Source: Eunapius fragilis (lineage: Eukaryota; Porifera; Demospongiae; Spongillida; Spongillidae). Taken from it: 64,000 nt of DNA. Both the position numbers and the translations under genes were made by a program. The stretch spans positions 7,755,118-7,819,117 of the forward strand of contig OY811980.1 in NCBI GenBank assembly GCA_963681505.1, written 5' to 3'. The notes below the pieces were generated by a model that was not told the DNA's origin, ran no database searches, and worked only from the letters and a program-made list of their open reading frames with translations. How positions within the stretch are numbered: position 1 is the stretch's first letter; each line of letters opens with the position of its first letter. Shown in pieces: positions 1 to 11,165 of the stretch.

Positions 1-1159
1 TTGGTGCAGTCCAAGAGACACTGACAGATGTGGGACCAGACTGCACAGCAGTGACACCAGTGGGTGGGGCAGGAGGACCTGTATAGAGGTACATGTCTAT
101 AGATACAAGACACTCTTCATAGGCAGTACTTACCTGATACATTGAGGGATGAGGTAGTGGATCTTGGATTGAGAGTAAACCCATTACCTCCACACACTGG
201 TGAGCAGGTAGTGGTGACAGTGCATGTGTACATCCCAAGTGCTCTCCCAGTCACAGTCAGAGTGTTGTTGTAAGTAGATGTTGGTCGAAGTGTCACTATC
301 TGAGAGGAAGCATAGTTACTACTATTCGCTGGACTTCCATTGATGGTCCACTGCACAGTTGTAGGAGGAGAACTAGTGCTGGTGCAGGTCAACTGGAACA
401 CTGGTGGATCAACATTCGTAGGTGTCAACAGCTGAAACTGGACACCTCCTGTGATGTTAGGACCATCTGTGGGAGAGTCAACACTTCCATAACACATGTG
501 ATGTACTTTCCTCTCTACTTACAAGTGGCTACTACAGAGAGAGCATAGCTAGTAGGGGGCAGATTTACCATAGGTGCTGCTGCTAGTGTGAGATCAGTGT
601 ACATTCCAACACAGAGTGTGATAGCGGTATTGGTACAACACTGAACACCATGTGGGAAGACAGAAGGAATTCCACGATACAGCTCTACTCCTCGTGACAC
701 ATTTCGTTGACCCCAAGCTTGAGGAGTAGTTGCATTGTCTGGCGTTGCTAGTGGAAACAGGGTTCCATCTGGTTGATACCACTGTCCACCTGTTATACCC
801 TCACACACCAGAGGAAACAGTGCTGTAGATACCACACCCACTCTCTGCAGGACCACTGAGAGGGTCACTAGACTGTTGTTGGCTACTGTCATGCCATTCC
901 ATGTGATCCCAGCAATCTGGCCTGTGTGGATATTGAGGTCTGTTTTCAAGTGATTCCCTCACACACAATACATGTGTCCATGGGTACTAACGGCAATACC
1001 CCAGTACATGTACTCATGATCGATAATACCTATTAAACTAAACCTAACCATAGGATAAAACACTGTCGATACATGCACAGTTACCATACCATAAGTGAGA
1101 AACGGCGCGCTGATGAAAAGAACAGACGCCAATAATAGTGACGGCCCTTGTAGTTCCAT
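1..1159 (-). CDS. RPTP gene 1, 5' end only (partial)
   Basis: First four exons of a receptor tyrosine phosphatase-like gene that continues beyond the left edge. Exons read as 1159-1090, 921-523, 466-134 and 78-<1. Exon 1 starts at an ATG and encodes 23 residues with a hydrophobic stretch (SLLLASVLFISAPFLTY), a signal peptide, ending in phase 1. Exon 2 is a Cys-containing N-terminal domain, exon 3 an Ig-like domain (Cys, QWTI Trp, YTC Cys), and exon 4 the start of an FN3 domain. All junctions are phase 1 and the introns are short (e.g. 56 nt between exons 2 and 3). Exons 2-4 are near-identical to the matching exons of genes 2 and 3, so the phosphatase identity is inferred from those complete paralogs; no phosphatase exon of this gene lies inside the window. 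Confidence 0.8.
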
Positions 1160-1260
1160 AATTCCGTGAGGATGAAACCACCCCCACTGAGAAATGGCAT
1201 GACGTCATAACTTAATCATTTTAACGCGTAGGCGTATTGAATCCTGTTCGCAGGTTACGA
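1160..1260 (-). promoter_or_regulatory. Upstream flank of RPTP gene 1 with a CRE-like palindrome
   Basis: About 40 bp upstream of the gene 1 ATG lies the exact 8-bp palindrome TGACGTCA (1200-1207), the consensus CREB/ATF site. The same stretch is the outer end of the inverted repeat arm described at 1193-1704, and its partner copy at the other arm reads TGACATAAT, so the site is not conserved between arms. Its use as a promoter element is inference only; a chance or repeat-borne match is possible. Confidence 0.3.
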
Positions 1261-1704
1261 ATGTTTTAGTGACTGCTGCATCAGGTGTACCACATCAGGC
1301 TACTCCACAGCAGGAGCCACATCAGGCTACTCCACAGCAGGAGCCACATCTGATCAGGCTACTCCACAGCAGGAGCCACATCAGGCTACTCCACAGCAGG
1401 AGCCACATCAGGCTACTCCACAGCAGGAGCCATATCAGGCTACTCCACAGCAGGAGCCACATCAGGCTACTCCACAGCAGGAGCCACATCAGGCTACTCC
1501 ACAGCAGGAGCCATATCAGGCTACTCCACAGCAGGAGCCACATCTGATCAGGCTACTCCACAGCAGGAGCCACATCAGGCTACTCCACAGCAGGAGCCAC
1601 ATCAGGCTACTCCACAGCAGGAGCCATATCAGGCTACTCCACAGCAGGAGCCAGGCAAGTACACCACGAATGAATCCAAATGCAGTGAGCTGGAGGTGGG
1701 TATT
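1193..1704 (+). repeat. Inverted-repeat arm 1 with a 27-bp minisatellite
   Basis: This arm matches the reverse complement of 2797-4219 at both ends. The outer end (about 1193-1290, including CAGGTTACRARTGTTTTAG and the flank toward GGCGTATTG) pairs with about 4020-4219. The inner end (about 1645-1704, including CAAGTACACCAC and TGCAGTGAGCTGGAGG) pairs with about 2797-2860. Between them lie roughly 13 copies of a 27-bp unit beginning CAGGCTACTCCACAGCAGGA, with two variant junctions containing CTGATCAGG. Open frames here are a product of a repeat length divisible by three. I do not recognise the parent element. Confidence 0.75.
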
Positions 1705-2796
1705 TATGTGTTCCCAGGACAGTTGAGACTTACGGCACTTGGGGCAAAGAGGCAAAGAACAATACTAGCTGTCTGACTTGCCATCAGCTCAATCCAAGAG
1801 CAGGCTTGTATTCAAAATCATTAGCAGTCTCAATCTTGCCTTGACAAGTAAGAGTAATACTGTCATGAACCCTTGTTACCTAAGTTAATATTATCATTTC
1901 ATATGTAATGAGTAGTTTGATGTAGTTGGTCTGTTAGTTCTTTTATTTTTGCATCTTTTATTGATGTTCCTGATACTGTTAAAATACATTTTCAAAAAAC
2001 ATATATGTATAGCTTTCATGTGAACTTGAAGAAAAGTGAATTCTTTACTCCTGGCGATACACCCTTGTTTCCCACCTATATTCAATGTTCCAATGGCCCT
2101 TACTTCAAACTCCTGCACCAATTGGTGATACAGCATACTGTTCAAGCTTCATTGCCAGAAAATATTCCAGCAGAAGATATTGGTTCCTCAGACCCGCCTG
2201 TTGCCCTCATCCTCCTACGTTTGTTTAATTAGTATATACATCTAGCTAGAGCCACATCTTCCACACTGGCTGCAGAAGCCTTGAGGGACTTTCACCTTGC
2301 CACTGCTAACTGCTTTACCAAATGCGCAGGTTGTTGAATAAGGTGGTTGAGCTGGTGAGATGGGAGTGGTTGAGTCAGAACTGCATAAGGGAAGAGATAG
2401 CAGGATCATGAAGAGAGAGGTCCTAGGCCTTCTCTGCATGGGTTCAGTGGTGCTTGCTTCCAAGCATCTACTGTAACGTCCAAGCAATTGTGTTTCACCT
2501 TCTGAAGCACTCTCTGCTGTCCAACCAACCTTCATAGCAAAACCTCTCTGATGTGTTAGAAGACTCACTGCTCACATGCCTTTACAACTCCATGTCCTGT
2601 GCTAACAAAGCTCGACTTCTCTTAGTGTCCTCCCCCTCATGCTTCTTCGGTTGTCCCTTCAAAAGCCACATCAATCCCTGTGAGTTCAACACAGCAGTCA
2701 AATGGTGGTGGGTTTAAATCCATACTCTGGAAATAATGACATTCCCCACAGAGAGCATGCTAGACCCACAGCCTTACCTGCAAACATGATGGTTAC
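1705..2796. other. Spacer between inverted arms, no supported gene
   Basis: About 1.1 kb separating the two inverted arms. There is a 75-codon open frame on the plus strand (2005-2232) and a 108-codon one on the minus strand (2242-2568). Neither has a motif I recognise, nor clear splice signals or neighbours suggesting coding function. Poly-T/A stretches are short. I see nothing else that can be supported. Confidence 0.4.
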
Positions 2797-4219
2797 ATAA
2801 CCACCCACCTCCAGCTCACTGCATTTTGGAGTCATTTGTGGTGTACTTGCCTGGCTCCTATGGAGCAGCGTGATGGGATGCCTGATGTGGTGCCTGATGT
2901 GGTGCTTGATGTGGTGCTTGATGTAGTGCTTGATGTGGTGCTTGATGTGATGCTTGATGTGGTGCTTGATGTGGTGCTTGATGTGGTGCTTGATGTGGTG
3001 CTTGATGTGGTGCCTGATGTGGGGCCTGATGTGATGCTTGATGTGGTGCTTGATGTGGTGCCTGATGTGGTGCTTGATGTGGTGCTTGATGTGGTGCTTG
3101 ATGTGGTGCTTGATGTGGTGCTTGATGTGGTGCTTGATATGGTGCCTGATGTGGTGCTTGATTGTGGTGCTTGATGTGGTGCTTGATGTGGTGCCTGATG
3201 TGGTGCTTGATGTGGTGCTTGATATGGTGCCTGATGTGGTGCCTGATGTGGTGCTTGATGTGGTGCTTGATGTGGTGCCTGATGTGGTGCTTGATGTGGT
3301 GCTTGATGTGGTGCCTGATGTGGTGCTTGATGTGGTGCTTGATGTGGTGCTTGATGTGGTGCTTGATGTGGTGCTTGATGTGGTGCCTGATGTGGTGCCT
3401 GATGTGGTGCCTGATGTGGTGCCTGATGTGGTGCTTGATGTGGTGCTTGATGTGGTGCCTGATGTGGTGCTTGATGTGGTGCTTGATGTGGTGCTTGATG
3501 TGGTGCTTGATGTGGTGCTTGATATGGTGCTTGATGTGGTGCTTGATGTGGTGCTTGATATGGTGCCTGATGTGGTGCCTGATGTGGTGCTTGATGTGAT
3601 GCCTGATGTGGTGCCTGATGTTGTGGTGCTTGATGTGGTGCTTGATGTGGTGCTTGATGTGGTGCTTGATGTGGTGCTTGATGTGGTGCTTGATGTGGTG
3701 CTTGATGTGGTGCTTGATATGGTGCTTGATGTGGTGCTTGATGTGGTGCTTGATGTGGTGCTTGATATGGTGCCTGATGTGGTGCCTGATGTGGTGCTTG
3801 ATGTGATGCCTGATGTGGTGCCTGATGTTGTGGTGCTCGATGTGGTGCTTGATGTGGTGCTTGATGTGGTGCTTGATGTGGTGCTTGATGTGGTGCTTGA
3901 TGTGGTGCTTGATGTGGTGCTTGATATGGTGCTTGATGTGGTGCTTGATGTGGTGCTTGATGTGGTGCTTGATATGGTGCTTGATGTGGTGCCTGATATG
4001 GTGCTTGATGTGGTGCTTGATATGGTGCTTGATGCAGTAACCAAAGCAGTCACTAAAACACTTGTAACCTGCGAGCAGCTGCAGTTCTTTTAATAACCAC
4101 TCCGCAGTGCCTCTGCCGTGAGCTTATATATGCAATGCTAAACTGTGCTGAGAAAGGATTTTGGGTAGCACAATACGCCTATGCATTTTAAAAATGATTA
4201 AGTTATTATGTCATGCCAG
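2797..4219 (-). repeat. Inverted-repeat arm 2 with a 12-bp minisatellite
   Basis: Reverse-complement partner of the arm at 1193-1704, but its interior (about 2878-4035) is a different satellite: roughly 95 copies of a 12-bp unit GATGTGGTGCTT with GATGTGGTGCCT and GATATGGTGCTT variants. Because 12 is divisible by three and the unit lacks stops in most frames, several frames stay open: 451 codons of Ser/Thr repeats on the minus strand and Val-Leu-Asp or Met-Trp-Cys-Leu repeats on the plus strand. These are not credible proteins without independent evidence. Longer composite variants (e.g. GATGTTGTGGTGCTT) recur at about 3620 and 3827, showing higher-order duplication of a roughly 200-bp block. 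Confidence 0.8.
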
Positions 4220-6760
4220 GGTGGTGGGGGGGGGGAACTAACTACCATAACCTACTGTGAAATGCAATCTATGAGGCATGCTACCAGGCATCCCTGTCAG
4301 TCCGTATGGAAAAAGGTGGTGGGTTAGGTAAGGACAAGGGTCCAGCTGACGCCTTAGTCGCTTACCCCAGTGGATCTGCTAGTGCTGCTTACGACATCAC
4401 TGTTCAATTATTTTGGAAGTGGGTGTGAAGCTAAAGCAGCTGAAGTGAGGAAGCACTCTAAGCATATGTTAATGCACAGGACTAGGGTGGAGTTGCACAC
4501 CTTTAAGCTGTGGAAAAGTATGAAGTATAGGAGCTGAAGAACACAAAGCATGCATCCCTGAAGATTATAGTTTTTAGCCTAGTACCATAATTCAGGTTAG
4601 ATAGCTTTTTTTTCATTATCTATGCACTATGGTGATATTCAAACTAGTAGAATATTATGGAGAGCTTGTGACACTGATGCAATCAATATTCATTAGTGCC
4701 ATCATTCCTTGCTGTACATAGTAACAGCCCCAAGTCATAAGCAATTGCAAACTGATGAATTCCTGTGGACAATTATTCTTATGTGTACTCCTGTCATAAA
4801 ATTTGTCTGAGTACTTCTTCATATGTTGTAGCTGATGTAAGTACTGCATATGCACTGTTGTTGGGGTGTGCATTATCTACTGTAAATGGACGTCTAATGG
4901 TAAAAAAGAAGAGAATAGTTCTAATCAACTGACACAAACCTGTACATGTTATGTACATCATGGGGATCTCAAGATCGAGTTGCTCTGATAGAGTAGTTTG
5001 ATAGACATTGGAAAATGCCAGTTGTGTTAATGTCTGCATTCTATATGAAAATTCACAACTGCTATCTGAACCTATATTGAACCTGCGGCAGCAGGTTCAA
5101 TATAGGATTGATTGAGGGTTAATGAAGTCATTAATATGCAATGTGCTTTTAGCAGGTACAAATCCACCATGGTTCACTTGTACACTGTCACAGCCACATC
5201 TCATTCAGGAATCAATGTTTAACCTTGTAAATAACAGAAGCAAAGGAGAATGGTGCAAATAAATCAGCCATCACATTATTTCATCATTCCCATACTCAGC
5301 ATGGCAAACCATGCAAAAATAAAATTCTCTTAGAGGAAAGTCAATATCAAGGCAGTGATTGTGTTTGATTGCCACTAACTCATAGAAATGTAAGAGGTTG
5401 AATGTTTATTTGTGAAGATTGCACTGGTGTAATTCGAAATGTCATTTCTCGAATAATTGGGCTGTAATTTCATGAACATTGTTTTGGTCCAACAAAATAG
5501 TGTTTTTTTTTTTTTTTTGTTTTTTTTTTTGGAAGAACGCTTTCTGCTCACTTTTGCACCCAAGAACAGGCTTTAAACAAATTTTTATGTATGCCATTGG
5601 ATACACATGCATCTTTGCTAACCGTACAATGGACTTCAAATCTTTTAGACTAGACGGGATAGGCCAGTCTGTAATGCATCTAATTTATTCTGGATCTATT
5701 CTGTATCTGTCTCCACCCCTTTGGCAGAAAACACATGTCCTAGGTAATACACACACACTCACACACACACAGACAAGGAGAGAAGGCCGACGGAGTGAGG
5801 AAGGGCTCAGACATTTTGATACATCAGGACTGTGCTGAGGTGGCAATACATTTCAGTAAGGTTTTCAGAATTAGAGGAGTGGGAGTGGGTGGCCAGGTGC
5901 CTAGCAATTTTCATGGCAGTGATTTCCCAACCTCCACTACTAGAGGGACACAATTCATTCCAACCTCTTTTGAGACAACCCTGAGCATTGACATTGTTAT
6001 GTTTGTATTGTTCTCGCACTACTGCTGAGACACTGGGATCTGACCTGCTTCTGAAATTAAAGAGTTATTGAGGGTGTGTATAAGTTTGGTGTCAAACCAT
6101 GCAGACCATGACAGTGACCAGCATGTCAGCTAAGAAGAGAGAATAAGTACAGCAAATTAGAGATGTTGAACATGGTGCCTTCCACCCCCGGCTGTCTCGA
6201 CCTCTGGTGCAATCGGGAAGGAAGCAACAACATTTTATAAATGATCAGCTGGATATACTCTAGGGGAAGCAAAACAAGGTGGGCTCTCTCATCATGGGTG
6301 GATGATATGCCACCTCTCATTTATCATACTGTGCAGTGCTATAATGTGCCTGCAAGGAAGCAGGTCTTATATCCACCTCCCTGTCTACTGCTAGCTTAGC
6401 AGTGCATGAGGGAAGTGTGTCAGTGGAATGAAACTGTATGTGTATCATCTGTGTATGAATATTGTCTATGTTACATCCTTCGTATGTATCTGAGACAATA
6501 ATGAAGGATTTTTGTACATTAAAAAAAAAACTATTATTACTTTTTGTTCACTGGCACTACAAAAAGGACTAAAAAACAGACACCATACTAAATGCATTAG
6601 GTTTTTTTTCCAGGTACAAGGCATTGTGGAACACTGGATGGCACTGTTCCTTATATGCTTACATGTGTGGTAGCAAAGGCATAGACCATGAAGTCATTGT
6701 TAGGTCAGGCCACGCACTTAGAGAGATCAGCTCCAACAAGCCAAGGCTGTGATCCTCACC
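4220..6760. other. Gene-poor intergenic region
   Basis: AT-rich, with no gene I can support. It contains a poly-T run (about 5503-5530), a short CA-rich stretch (5746-5773), a poly-A run (about 6520-6530) and the palindromic dispersed repeat at 5062-5136. Open frames are short, overlap on both strands and lack recognisable motifs. Confidence 0.5.
5062..5136. repeat. Dispersed palindromic repeat, copy 1
   Basis: Perfect 16-bp inverted arms CCTATATTGAACCTGC and GCAGGTTCAATATAGG surround GGCA (5071-5106), followed by GATTGATTGAGGGTT and AAGTCATTAATA. The same block, lacking 11 bp of the left arm, occurs at 50444-50508 and in its duplicate at 62771-62835 upstream of RPTP gene 3. This indicates a small interspersed, possibly foldback, element. 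Confidence 0.7.
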
Positions 6761-6763
6761 AAC

Positions 6764-7012
6764 CTATGGCAGGCTGAACTTCAACCTTGTAAGAGTAAAC
6801 ACCACTGCCATCCTATCCAAATGCTCTGCCTCTGACCCGTAGGCCCCAATTACAAACATCCCATAAGTACAATGGGCCACTAGTGATAAACAAATGCTGT
6901 GAGAGATATATTTATGATTCATCTGAAGCGTCAGTGTAGCCTGATAATGAAATGCTGTAGGGAACTGCTGCCCTGATAACTGATTTACTGCTCCTTGTAG
7001 CAAATGTTTCAA
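6764..7012 (-). pseudogene. Possible degenerate retroelement fragment
   Basis: An 82-codon minus-strand frame contains a segment (HSICLSLVA... YGSEAEHLDRMA) resembling the stretch after the CxPLVVET-type motif in the neighbouring reverse-transcriptase-family remnant at 7330-7812. If so it is a second, more decayed copy in the same orientation. The similarity is short and recognised by eye only, so this is a weak call; it could be chance. Confidence 0.25.
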
Positions 7013-7329
7013 AATGAAATTGTTATAAAAACACTAAAATCATTTTTTTAAATTTCCTGGGTTAATTGAATTTAAAACAGGGTATTTTGATTCAGATATG
7101 TGTGATTTACTTGACCCATTGCAATAACAAAATAAACCATATAGACACAGGTAAACCTCTCCTTCAACTTTTATGCATGCAAATTTAGAATCAAGTATGC
7201 ACGCTGCATGCACACATACATTACCCACAACTTCCATTAGAAATGGCATTAATCAATACTTACACTTCTAATTTTTTTCATCTTTTTTAAAATTAATAAT
7301 AATAATAATACACCTTTTTACAAATGACC

Positions 7330-7812
7330 ATGCACAAAACAACCCCCTACCCCTCAAGCAGGTCCATTGTTTTGGCGTTGTGTGACCTTGCGAGGAAAGC
7401 ACGGGCATTGGCTCGAACTAACAAGAGACTCAATCTGCCATAGATGGAATTTAGCATGGTAGCCTTTGTGGAAGTTCCTTGGCCGCAAGTCGTACTGCTA
7501 GTTGTGCAAAAAACTGGCCTGCTGTTCTTCCCCATGCACCAAATGTCTCCACCACTAGTGGAACACACTTCCAACCCAGTTCAGAGGAGATGGGATCATT
7601 ACACGTGTGTTTTCTCTCCTCTGTCTGTCTAGCTGCTGCACCCACTTCAGACAAAATGATTGATTTAAGCGGAGAAGTGATGGACACATCAATGGCTGCA
7701 GGCTTATCACTAGTGGACCAGCTTGGAATCAGTATATCTGCAGGCCTTGTTAGCCTCCTTTCATAACCCACACCAGCTTCCAGTTTTGGGTTTAGCAGAG
7801 CTCTTTTGCAAA
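7330..7812 (-). pseudogene. Reverse-transcriptase-type mobile element remnant (C-terminal part)
   Basis: Reading the minus strand from about 7812, the frame gives a region with RRLTRPADILIPSW, KPAAIDVSITSPL, CNDPISSELGWKC and PLVVETFGAWG, then shifts frame near 7480 and continues with IYGRLSLLLVRANARAFLAR. This motif order is that of the C-terminal portion of a widespread family of reverse-transcriptase-related proteins of marine invertebrates. The upstream polymerase region is absent and the frameshift breaks the protein, so it is a relic. The family assignment is from memory of the motif pattern; the exact element class is not determined. Confidence 0.6.
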
Positions 7813-8302
7813 ATTCACTTCTAATTTAGATTTTTTAATGATATTTTTATTAATGAAATACAAACATCCTGTATAATCTAAAGAACATACATTACATACT
7901 CTACAGTTTTTGAATGCTTACTCACCTACATATATTTTTGCTGTGGCATGTGTGTCTGCTGTCTCAGATTGGACATGACCACATAACATTTAGTCTCCTT
8001 CATTGTCCAGTTGAACACACTAAAACAATGATGTGTTAAAATTGCTACCATACAAAGCATGACATGAAAGCTGGGCAGTTTATTATTTTCAGAAACAGTT
8101 TTTATGCAGTACAGTAAACCATTTATCACCATGCCAAAGCATTCATATCAGAAAACGTGCAGATAATGTGTCCCTCTCACATCTTCAGTTGCAGTATTGA
8201 TTGTTGCATTTTGCAGGTGCAAGATGTGGTCTACTTTTATGGGTGACATTAAACTGAGAACATTCACACGTCAATAAGCGTGAAGATGAGGGCACATAAA
8301 GT

Positions 8303-8745
8303 GTGCATGTGCATGTGTACCTGTGCATGTGTGTCTGTGCATGTGTGCCTGTGCATGTGTGCCTGTGCATGTGTGCATGTGCATGTGTGCATGTGCATGT
8401 GTGCATGTGCATGTGTGCTTGTGCATGTGTGTCTGTGCATGTGTACCTGTGCATGTGTGTCTGTGCATGTGTGTCTGTGCATGTGTGCCTGTGCATGTGT
8501 GTCTGTGCATGTGTACCTGTGCATGTGTGTCTGTGCATGTGTGTCTGTGCATGTGTGCCTGTGCATGTGTGCCTGTGCATGTGTGCTTGTGCATGTGTAC
8601 CTGTGCATGTGTGCTTGTGCATGTGTGCTTGTGCATGTGTACCTGTGCATGTGTGCTTGTGCATGTGTGCTTGTGCATGTGTTCCTGTGCATCTGTGCCT
8701 GTGCATGTGTGCTTGTGCATGTGGATGGGTGTGCATGTGTAAGAC
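8303..8745. repeat. 12-bp GTGCATGTGTGY minisatellite
   Basis: About 36 tandem copies of a 12-bp unit of the form GTGCATGTGTGYCT with GTAC and GTGTTC variants. Open frames run through it on both strands (Cys-Ala-Cys-Val or His-Thr-Cys-Thr repeats) only because the unit is a multiple of three and lacks stops. It sits about 300 bp beyond the 3' end of RPTP gene 2. No coding function is supported. The flanking 7813-8302 and 8746-9046 stretches show no gene. Confidence 0.9.
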
Positions 8746-9046
8746 GTAATGTTGGTCTCCAGTCCTTTATACATGTGACCACACCCTCTGACATCAATTT
8801 GCTGCATATAGGCTTCTTCCTTGAAAATTAAAATAAAAAAATTAGACTAGTGGGCATATTAAAATTCTGGTGATGTTGATCAATATAATAGTATTTGGGC
8901 ATGGATAAATAAAACACCATAGCAACTCACCGATACAATATTTGAACCAGTGTGTATTACATCACAAGACTACTATTACATAAGCATACATTACACATAG
9001 ACTGTATTAGGATAGCCTCACTAGTGGGCGGGGCCACTACATAGCA

Positions 9047-11165
9047 TTAGGACGCCTCTTTAAAGTTTGAATAAGTGTCAAATGTTTCCACAAAGTCTGC
9101 AAGCACCTCATGGCAATAGATGTACTGCTCCTGTGGAGGGAGGGAGTATGTGGCAGTGAGTGGATAGTGTGATAGTGAAGATGGATTGTGTGTCAGTGAG
9201 GGTGGATAGTGTGATAGTGAAGATGGATTGTGTGGCAGTGAGGGTGGATAGTGTGACAATGTGGATAGATGGAAAACAGCCAATTATCTAGAACTGGGAG
9301 ATTTTTGAATACAAGAACATGAATGATGATGAAGCACTGAAACTAAAAGTCACAAGAGGTGGTTGGTGGGACACATCTAGCGGGAGATGACCAATGCGGA
9401 TAGTGGGGTTATTTTATGAGGCATCAAGTAAGGTTGAAGTCTCACTGCATGGTAGACTAATGGCCCTGCCTCACAGGCACATTAAAAACATTTGAGCCCT
9501 ATTTAATGTCCTCACCAAGTCTGGCACCATTCCTGCTCTGAGGGCCCGTGAACGCTTGACACGTTGGAAGATGTCAGTATTTCCCTCAGTTTTAACCCTC
9601 TCCAGCTCTGCATGCATGGTGATGAACGTTCCTGTGCGACCTACTCCATCACTGTGAGGGTGTGAGGAGTGTGAGGGTGTGGTGAGGGAGGGAGTGTACA
9701 TACTTGCAGTGCACCACAACAGGCTTGTTCCCAGTGCTGATCTGGGTCCTGGTGAGGGTGTCCATCAGCTCCACCACTGAAGCAGTGTTGGCAGGCCTTC
9801 CATGTTCAGGCCATTCTGTGTAGTGAAGCTGGGTGACCACTGCGTCCTGGTCCTCACCCTGGGAGAGGAAGGGGAGGCGTAGGTGTGGTAATGGAGGGTG
9901 AGGAGGGTGCAGTGAATTACAATTGCTGTGCTATCCTAAGATGGTTACACACATGATCCACCCTCATGGTTCATTATAGCCCTATATGGCTGCCTTTGAA
10001 ATCTATCTTTGTAGTGATAACCTAACACCTCACCATTCCATTGTGCTAACTCAATGCCCAGTGCATGCATATCTGTGTGTGTTTATGGCACCCCCATGAC
10101 TCAGCAATGCCTTCCAGGGCTGGCAGGGTGCCACTTCAACTCCCTTAACAACATTCACGATGTACATTATGGCATATTCCCACTGCACTGTGCCAGCGAT
10201 GAATACAATCAAACATGCCTTCTCTTCCTTGACGTTGAATTTCCTCATCTCAAAAACATCGTAGGACACCACAGACTGCAGTGTGACCATTAGCTTCCCA
10301 TATGATACCGTCTCCCCTTCCTTTGTGGGCCAGTAGCAGTAAGAGGATTCACGACCTTCCTCTGTCAGGTGACACAACATGACAATGACCCTGCTCTTGA
10401 ACTCCCACACCATCCTCCAGAAGTCTTCCACTGTGTTCTTTAGGGGACCCTGGGTGGCTATGTAAGCATTAAGCTGCTTGTAACCCTGTAGGGGGTGGAG
10501 GCACAGTAGGTGGTGCAATTATATTTCATTATGTAATAATGATGTCATTGTGTAGTGTGGTAGAGTAAGGAATACTTCACGCATTTCACATCAACACCCC
10601 TAACACACACAGTGGTGCACCCTTACGTCAACACCCCTAACACATACAGTGGTGCACCCTTACGTCAACACCCCTAACACACACAGTGGTGCACCCTTAC
10701 GTCAACACCCCTAACACACACAGTGGTGCATCCTTACGTCAACATAGCTGGCATTGATGTACTCAGAGCCTTGTGCACCAGTTGACTTCAAGTATATCTG
10801 CTTAGAGTTATCTGCAGGTGAGAGGTGGCCAACACATGCAAATAAGCGTTACATAAACGCATACATACAAATACACACTTACACACAGACATATGCATAC
10901 ACAATACACATACACATACACACATACACTATACACATACACATACACACTTACATACACAGGCACACAATCACACATAAGCAGAATGGTGGACACAGGT
11001 TGTGTATGTGTGATTTAAGGGATCAACACATACTGTGTACGTGTGTGTTGCCTAGCAGCACTTACATGGTAGCCTGTCCATGTATCTGTTCTTGTTCTTG
11101 TTGAACAGCTCCCCGCCCACACTGCAGTTGTCTTCACTAGCATGGCTGCTCACCTGCTCCAAGAG
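9047..11165 (-). other. Gene 2 phosphatase domain D2 (degenerate)
   Basis: Exons 11165-11066, 10811-10738, 10485-10219, 9858-9704, 9651-9516 and 9130-9047. The fold motifs remain ([39 protein letters not shown]). The WPD loop is WPEHGRP, the P-loop is HCNDGVGRTG (SA replaced by ND), and the Q-loop position reads MVPDL instead of MVQTx. D2 domains of animal RPTPs are commonly weak or inactive with a WPE loop; this one likely acts as a regulatory pseudophosphatase. Confidence 0.82.

Noticed and set aside
1290..1660. CRISPR-like repeat array
   Set aside because: Contiguous tandem units without unique spacers, in eukaryotic DNA.
1269..1755. Gln/Pro or Trp-Leu repeat proteins
   Set aside because: A 27-bp satellite readable in several frames; no start context or splice signals.
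2698..4093. Long open frames (Ser/Thr, Val-Leu-Asp and Met-Trp-Cys-Leu repeats) as genes
   Set aside because: They arise in several frames and on both strands from a stop-free 12-bp satellite.
8185..8831. Cys- or His-rich open frames on both strands
   Set aside because: They are translations of a GTGCATGTGTGY satellite, open in nearly all frames.
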